Assembly: GCA_037833965.1 (NCBI GenBank)
Contig: AP031358.1
Span: forward strand, 12,718,001-12,782,000
Length of the DNA stretch: 64,000 nucleotides
Reading direction: 5' to 3'
DNA from: Marchantia polymorpha subsp. ruderalis
Lineage: Eukaryota > Streptophyta > Marchantiopsida > Marchantiales > Marchantiaceae
In this document: positions 57,730-64,000 of the stretch, one piece after another
Numbering within the stretch: the stretch's first letter is position 1
Layout: each line of letters begins with the position of its first letter
Translations under genes and position numbers: made by a program
Notes under the pieces: model-generated
The model's input: the letters and a program-made list of their open reading frames with translations, nothing else
Told to the model about the DNA's origin: nothing
The model's database searches: none

Positions 57730-59452
57730 GCTATTGCTGGGTTGGCTGCCGACGGCAGGCAAATTGTTACTTGTGCAAGAGCAGAAGCTGGAAATTACTT
57801 GGGGTTTGTTCCTTTACTGTCTTTGTTGTTTACTGTCACAGCTAAACACTGTCTAACGCTAATTACAGTTTCTTGACCACTTGATTGCTTTTATATAGCC
57901 GCACAAAATTCTTCCGGGTGTCGATGTAGTACGCCCGTTTCTATCTGTAGGTGTACTTGTGAATTCTGAACTTCGGTTTTTGCAGCTTTTACGGTGAAGA
58001 ACTCCCCACCAAAGAGCTTTGCGACAGAGTCGCTTACTACGTGCATCTATGCACCCTTTACTGGTGGCTCCGGTCAGTATATTTGCGTTTGCTCCTAAGG
58101 AGCGCAGCTAGGAAGCACCTTTTTTGTTTCTTGCGGTTCCTGTTCGTTTCGCAAGCATGAGCAAACGCATTTTAATTTCTCTGAAATCTCAACTTTGCTC
58201 TGAGGCAATAACACCCCCGATGACGTGTTGCACGGTTCAGTTCTAAGAGTGCTTCGTTTGTTCAGGCCATATGGTTCGGCCGCCATACTAGGTGGTTATG
58301 ATCGGGATGGTCCTCAGTTGTACATGATTGAGCCCTCAGGTGTTGCTTATGTGAGTCTCATACACTTGTGAATGCTGTTTCTATAATCTTTTACGAATGT
58401 CTTATCTTTCGTGTCATCGTGAGATTTGATAAGATATTTCATTATTTGCCACAAACCGGAAATGCTCATTTGCGTTTTCTGAACGTATCTGTTCACCCTC
58501 TCTGCATGCAGCGGTACTTTGGTGCTGCAGTAGGAAAAGGGAGTGCCAAAACGTGAGTATCTCACGTCTTCATATATGCAACTAAGTATATTTCAATTGC
58601 AAATAGAGTTGTTCTCTCGATGGTGTCTGGGTTACTTGAAAAGCTGTTTATTGTTTAGCAGACACCTCTGATGTACGATGCATTGGAAATTTGCATATGA
58701 AGACTTAGTTTTCTATAATCCATGTTAGTGAATAATGCCTCCGTAAATATGTCCTGCAGAGAGATTGAAAAGCTAAAGTTGTCCCAAATGACATGTCGAG
58801 AGGGTGTCATTGCTGTTGCAAAGATGTAAGTACACTGCCCAAGACGTGGATTGCATTGCCTTTGCTTTAGCTTTGTACTCTCTTGGTGAGACATCAGATG
58901 TCAGTGAGTATTAATAGGGTTGTGGTTACTCGCTGTATAACCCACTCTAGAGGAGACCAATATTTGAAGAATGTTGTACTTTTTCTATCTTCGTGTCTTA
59001 TGTCGGTGATTGCCACCAGGTAGTATCCAATTTCTCTGTAAAACCCTATTCACCCTTGTGCGAGGCGAGAGAAATAAAGAATAAGCTTATTTTCTTGCAG
59101 TATTTACAATGTACACGATGAAGCTAAGGACAAAGCTTTTGAGCTAGAAATGAGCTGGATCTGCGATGAATCAAAGCGTGAGCACCAACGGGTATGTGAA
59201 TCTACTCCAGTCGAACCTAGAGGATATGAGCGCAAAAAATCAGTCTGCTGATAGGACTGACTTACTAGATAGACTTGATAAACGGAGTCCTGAATGTAAC
59301 CAGACGACAGTGTTATGGATTTATAGTTTGCATGTTAAATATCCTCCTTTTATAATCGATGTTCTCTGCTGCAGGTCCCTGCTGATCTTCTTGCGGAAGC
59401 CAAATGGGGAATGTGGGTGGTGTTGAGAAGAAGGATATTTCGCGGCTCCTGA
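57730..59452 (+). pseudogene. PAG1: PAG1, 5'-truncated (unit 3)
   Basis: Exons 57730-57803, 57986-58072, 58266-58350, 58512-58552, 58760-58825, 59101-59191 and 59375-59452. Frames and splice ends are intact. A deletion in intron 1 leaves a tttttgcag acceptor. Coding differences include EEIP to EELP and ETSG to EPSG; the latter matches the usual family residue, so the T in units 1 and 2 is likely derived. A 7-bp insertion lies in intron 5. Confidence 0.93.
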
Positions 59453-62400
59453 TTCAGATCAGAGGGAAATATGGTCCTGACGACCAGTGGCTAGCTAATT
59501 ACGTCTGGGGTCTGCACTCTGATTCGAAATAAGATGGTGGCATCCAATTGTGAGTTACTCTTAGTTTGTGTGCTGACTGAATCGAATGCATAGCAAGTGG
59601 TAGGATTATGTCGACATGGTGACCCGAGCATTCCAAAGATATGACGCTTACCTTCCCATAGGTAGAAGCTGCTCTCAGAGGGTGCCGTTTCTTATGTACC
59701 ATTTCGTTGACATCCTTATCCTCGGCATTTTCAGGAGTTGCCATCACTGCCCTCCTCTGTGGAGTTGTCCAACACAAGATGTAACTGTATCAGAGGCCAC
59801 GTTCTCATTATTAATGCATTTTGTATAGCAAACTAGGAATTAAATGTAAGTTTTAATCTCACCAGTACAAAGCGATTGTCCAGATGTAGATGTAGATGTA
59901 TATGTAGATGCCTGACGCAGTTGCTCAGTTCTGTTGCAATATCGAAGTTTCCTCATAGAGTGAATATGTAATTCGTAATTCTTAATATGTAATGAACTTA
60001 ATTCTGGTGTTCATTTCGGGTCTGTATGATTGGGTCGTTTTTCTCCTCCCTAATTTTTCTACTTTGCCGGATACCGAGTCGAGATAGGAGGTGCCACAGC
60101 ATTACGATCTTCGGATTTATTGTAATTGGAATGGCATCAGGGACAGTGGGATAGTTCAGATATCTGAGAGATGCGTCAGGAGATGACCCTGGCATATGTT
60201 CTACTGAGTTAACACTTGAGAGTGTGCAGTCGGCATCGTTGTGCCTGCAGTTTCAGCCGTACCTCGAGCTCAGCGTCAGATGCACAATAAAGAAAAATTA
60301 TACAAAAACGAAAGGAAGGAGTAGGTGGAGATTGGTCATTGATCACAGCCACAATCAGATCGTGTTCACGGGTGCTCATACTGTGACGTTGATCCATACG
60401 TACTGAACGACTTGTTTTCTGAAACGAGTTCCGTGTAGGGAAAATTTTACCATCCAGAGCTGATATGTGGAGCCAGTAAACGGAGCTGATGCCCTATACA
60501 CTAGCTCATGTTGGGCGGACTGAGCGAGACTTAGACTCTCATCAGCCGGTGTCTTGGGGTTGTGAGGCCCACCAGGAATGCCCTCCCACCCTTGCATCTG
60601 TGAACTCACGTCGCCGGGAACCCTACCGAATCGTAGGCGCTGATGCAGCGAAAGACTGAACAAGACGTAATTTCTCATACCTTAAGATACAATCGTAGTA
60701 ATTCAATTATTGGCCAGAACGATGCGGACAGTGAGGCTTCGCCCATGACGTACGCGCCAAATCCATTTACTAACCAAGAATAAGTGGTGAGTGAACTGTG
60801 GATATATTATCGAGTGCCCCGTCGTTGTCAGTAGCACGGTTGACGTCTCGATGTTTCGATTCATACACCTTAAGTTAAGCCTAGTTTTGAAGTGGATGGA
60901 TGATTCATCATGTGCATGCCCTGCAAAAGATCTATTTCTTGTTCTTCGCTTCCAGAAAACCTAGTGTCTGATAGGGAGGCACTTTCAAGCTACATTGGGG
61001 AGCAACCAACACGTTCTAATTTCAGTTCAATCAAACAAACGATCGTGAATAATTGTGTCCGGTTAACGAGAGTAGGTTCGCGCTCAACAGAGTCCTGCAT
61101 TGGGTTTTCAAAACTCTACACATACCCATGGATGTGTCAACTGTATCCACCTGTGGTGACTTTTCCATACCCTTATCCATCCATGACACCTTGTCCATAT
61201 ATTCAACTCATAACCCCACCACCTTTTGGTTACACTTACTCCGAAGGCTAAGTGTAAGTCATATCCATCCATTATCCACCTATATATCGTAGCCCCACAC
61301 ATTTACCCATGGGTATGGGTGGGTATTGGGTACCCATTGCAGTACTCTGGTGCTCAAGTGATGGTGACAAGAACCCGTCTGGCACACTGAGAGGTCACTA
61401 TTGAATGGAAGCGCCGCAGCTTGTGAAACACCAATGGGCCTTGTCTTCTCGTGTCAGTTTGAATGTATGTGATAAACGCCACATCACCAAATGGGATTGC
61501 ATATATCTATGGTGCATACTCTTGGAGAATATAATGTGGATAGGCACAAGACCATTCGTCTGGAGAATTGAAAGGAGGACCGCCTGGGGGTGTCCTCTCA
61601 GATAATGAGGGGCACTCAGTCAAGCAGTGTTTTAATATAACGCTGTACTTGGGGCCCGATGTCTACTCCGCTTGGCATCACAAAGCTCCGAACCCAAACA
61701 TGCCCACGAATCGATCCGTATGAAGGTCAAGTTCCATCGAATCCAGTACACCTAGCAGCGCAGTTTGACAGTACGAGTACTCTTGGAAGCTTACAGATTG
61801 CGCAGAATGTGGAGTTTCTAGTGAGGCTGAGATGTAGAGTCTCCCAAACCGAGTCATTACCACATCAGTCGAATCCCAGTCTGATAGATTATGTCGAGAA
61901 TCGACGCAATCAGTTGGAACATGCATATTCGAAATCTGGCATGTCGGTTCTTGGTCTCGCCCAATCCGGTCAGCCAGCAATCGGATATTGGAACCATAGG
62001 CAGGAAGAAATCTTCCTCGCAGGTTTGACTGGAATACTGTGATCACAAAAGTGCAAGTATTTAATGGTTACACTTGCACATCTGAATAATGTAGATGAGC
62101 ATTAGAATGTCATCGACTTCCCGGGTCGTCCACATCGGGCTCATTGACTTCAACAGCCCTGCTTTATGGCGTCTGCTCCGTCGCTGTAGAATATCTACAC
62201 ATACCACCGAATGTTGACCGAATCCTTTTCGAAAGCCAGTGCTGGAGGAGCTCGTGTGGAAGTTCCCACAAAGTTGATCCTGTCCGGACGAGTCTTTTCT
62301 ATATCCGTATGCACTGCATGGTACCTGCTGCTGGGAGGTTCTCACGGGATCACCGTGTAGCCAAGTTCCAATCGCTCTCTCATAAGATCTGAACACAGAA

Positions 62401-64000
62401 GAGATGGACGTCGGACCATGTAGAGCCTGGAGGGCATCCTTCCACATCAAGCAACAGCTCAGCTCAAAGCAAGGTAGAACTTATGAGACAGCTTGCTGAT
62501 TCAATCAGATGGGATATTACCAAGTCTTGAAGCTCAGGAAAGGTTCTGCAATTGCACATAAATAAACCTCTCCTTTCCACAAACAACCAAGCAGCTGTCT
62601 GCCGCCAGTAGCTTCCAGTGATGTGATCTGAGCGTCCTACATTGGGGCATGGCAGTCAGTGTGAGTCGCCATTCCAGTTGAAAATTGTGAGGTGGCCACG
62701 GGATTTTTGCAGAACCTTTCCTGTGCACTCCCTATCATACAGAGCAGCTGAATTGCGATCGTGCCAGATGAGATCTGATGCTCACCAACAACGGCATCCC
62801 TGACTGCCTGCTCTACCCACGGAGGCGCGAAGAGTCTGCAGTCATTGGTCCGGGGCACGGGCACGTAAACACCGAGACCTGGATCAGATTAAAGTTCTTA
62901 CAGCCCATTCTGGGTCACATCGTTGCAGAGAACTGCTGCTCGTGTACGCTTATAGTGAGACTGCAAGGCCTTGAGCTCTGCTTGTCGGTGGTGGCGGTGC
63001 ACATATGCTCGATTCGCACTTTCGTGATCATGCTTCGGGCTTCTGTTTAATCAGATGTTCGGATCCGGGAGTAGAAATGAGAAAAAAATGAAGTTGTAAG
63101 AAGCTGGTGCACGGATTGAGGCAATAAAGATCTCGAAAATCGAGAACCGGTGCATGTCATGTGCGGAGAAATCGACATTAAAGTCAGAGCTATGGTGGCT
63201 GACGAGAACACGAAGGCAGCCAGCCAGCTAACAGAAGAGTGGCTTCACGAATTCCCAAATCACAGCTTCTACCGAACATCCTCTGGAGATGACCTCATCA
63301 TTCTCATAACGAGAACGGTCACACACACACGGGGTCATTCCTCCATCTCGCTGCCTTGTTGCAGTGCAGAAATGGCATGGTACAGACGAAGCTCATACGT
63401 GCGAGGTCTGAGCATCGTGTACACGTCTATGAGTATTAAAAGTCGTGAAGATCAGAGACGAGTGAGTAAGAAAGCAAGCCATACACGGCAGCCATCGGAG
63501 CTTCCAATGCGAATTGGAGCGATGTACAGATCCCCGCTGAGCTGCGACTTGAGAAGTCTGATGTGGAAACTAAGAGGCTCAGCCGATTTTGGAGGTGCTC
63601 AGATATGGAGTAGACTTTGACAGAATCCGAGCATAAAATTCATGGAGTAGACTGTGAGCGAAGGATATGGAGTAGACTTTGAGCGAATCCAGCGCCTCTC
63701 TCTGCAGCAGTCTTGCTTGGTTCTTATCCGAAGGCCCTTCACTCACTGATGACAAGCTCGATAGACCGTCTGCTGATTCCACTTTCTTACTCTCAAGGAA
63801 ATTTAGATAGTTTGCCGGTTCTCCGATCGCTTTGTTTGAGAGCAGCAGCTGTCGACGCAATCCTTCTTTTAGAGATTTGACAGAGGTGCCTTGAATACCA
63901 AGCGAGGCTGGTGAGCTCCTTAAGAAGAAGAAGAAGAAGAAGAAGAAGACGGCTAACTGACGTGAGAGCTCGAGCAGCTCAGGTGTCATACTGACATTGG

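Larger units (their letters stand above)
47489..64000. repeat. Tandem segment, unit 3 (partial, rearranged)
   Basis: Third copy, more diverged than units 1 and 2 are from each other, and cut by the window end at the equivalent of ~16.46 kb of unit 1. Differences include a shortened palindrome near 47550, seven rather than five minisatellite copies, loss of 11 bp of telomere-like sequence, loss of the TATA box of the small minus-strand gene, and a large inverted replacement at 54437-55971. The third oxidase gene would lie beyond the window. Confidence 0.95.

Overview
This window is eukaryotic nuclear DNA, almost certainly from a land plant and possibly a non-seed plant (the last point is weak). 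The evidence is spliced genes with GT..AG introns, plant-type telomere repeats (CCCTAAA) at 4.70 kb, and matches, recognised by eye, to plant families: an LPR1-type multicopper oxidase, the plant 20S proteasome subunit PAG1, a plant U-box (PUB43/44-type) protein, a VIT1 vacuolar iron transporter and an ABCB transporter. Nothing here is a bacterial operon, phage or CRISPR array.

Layout: the window is a tandem array of one ~23.74-kb segment. Unit 1 is 1-23739, unit 2 is 23740-47488, and unit 3 (47489-64000) is cut by the window end at a point equal to ~16.46 kb of the unit. Units 1 and 2 are nearly identical, with about two dozen substitutions and a few small indels seen by eye. Unit 3 is more diverged. 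Around 54.4-56.5 kb it carries a rearrangement in which sequence equal to 19.1-20.5 kb of the unit is inserted in reverse orientation, bounded by new 29-bp inverted repeats, in place of ~6.8-8.7 kb.

Within each unit, left to right: a perfect 62-bp palindrome; a broken U-box gene copy (A); a GC-rich stretch with a duplicated 148-bp module; a minus-strand ABCB 3' fragment; an AT-rich block; a 99-bp minisatellite (5, 5 and 7 copies); telomere-like repeats; a tandemly duplicated TATA promoter; a VIT1 N-terminal fragment; a small minus-strand secreted-peptide ORF; a repeat block with fragments of an unknown hydrophobic protein; an exon-2 fragment of the oxidase; a second U-box fragment (B); a 5'-truncated seven-exon PAG1 copy with sound splice sites; ~9 kb with no recognisable gene; and a two-exon LPR1-like oxidase gene with signal peptide and TATA box. 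The oxidase is the only near-complete gene. Both full copies share a 1-nt frameshift just before the last copper motif, and the unit 2 copy has a second one.

The main theme is structural. Gene pieces are joined by short fold-back (inverted-repeat) sequences, and comparison of the three units shows some of these hairpins arising, shrinking or having both arms made to match. This fits repeated template switching at hairpins, with later tandem amplification. The genes do not form a pathway, although two of them (an LPR-type ferroxidase and a VIT fragment) belong to iron-handling families.
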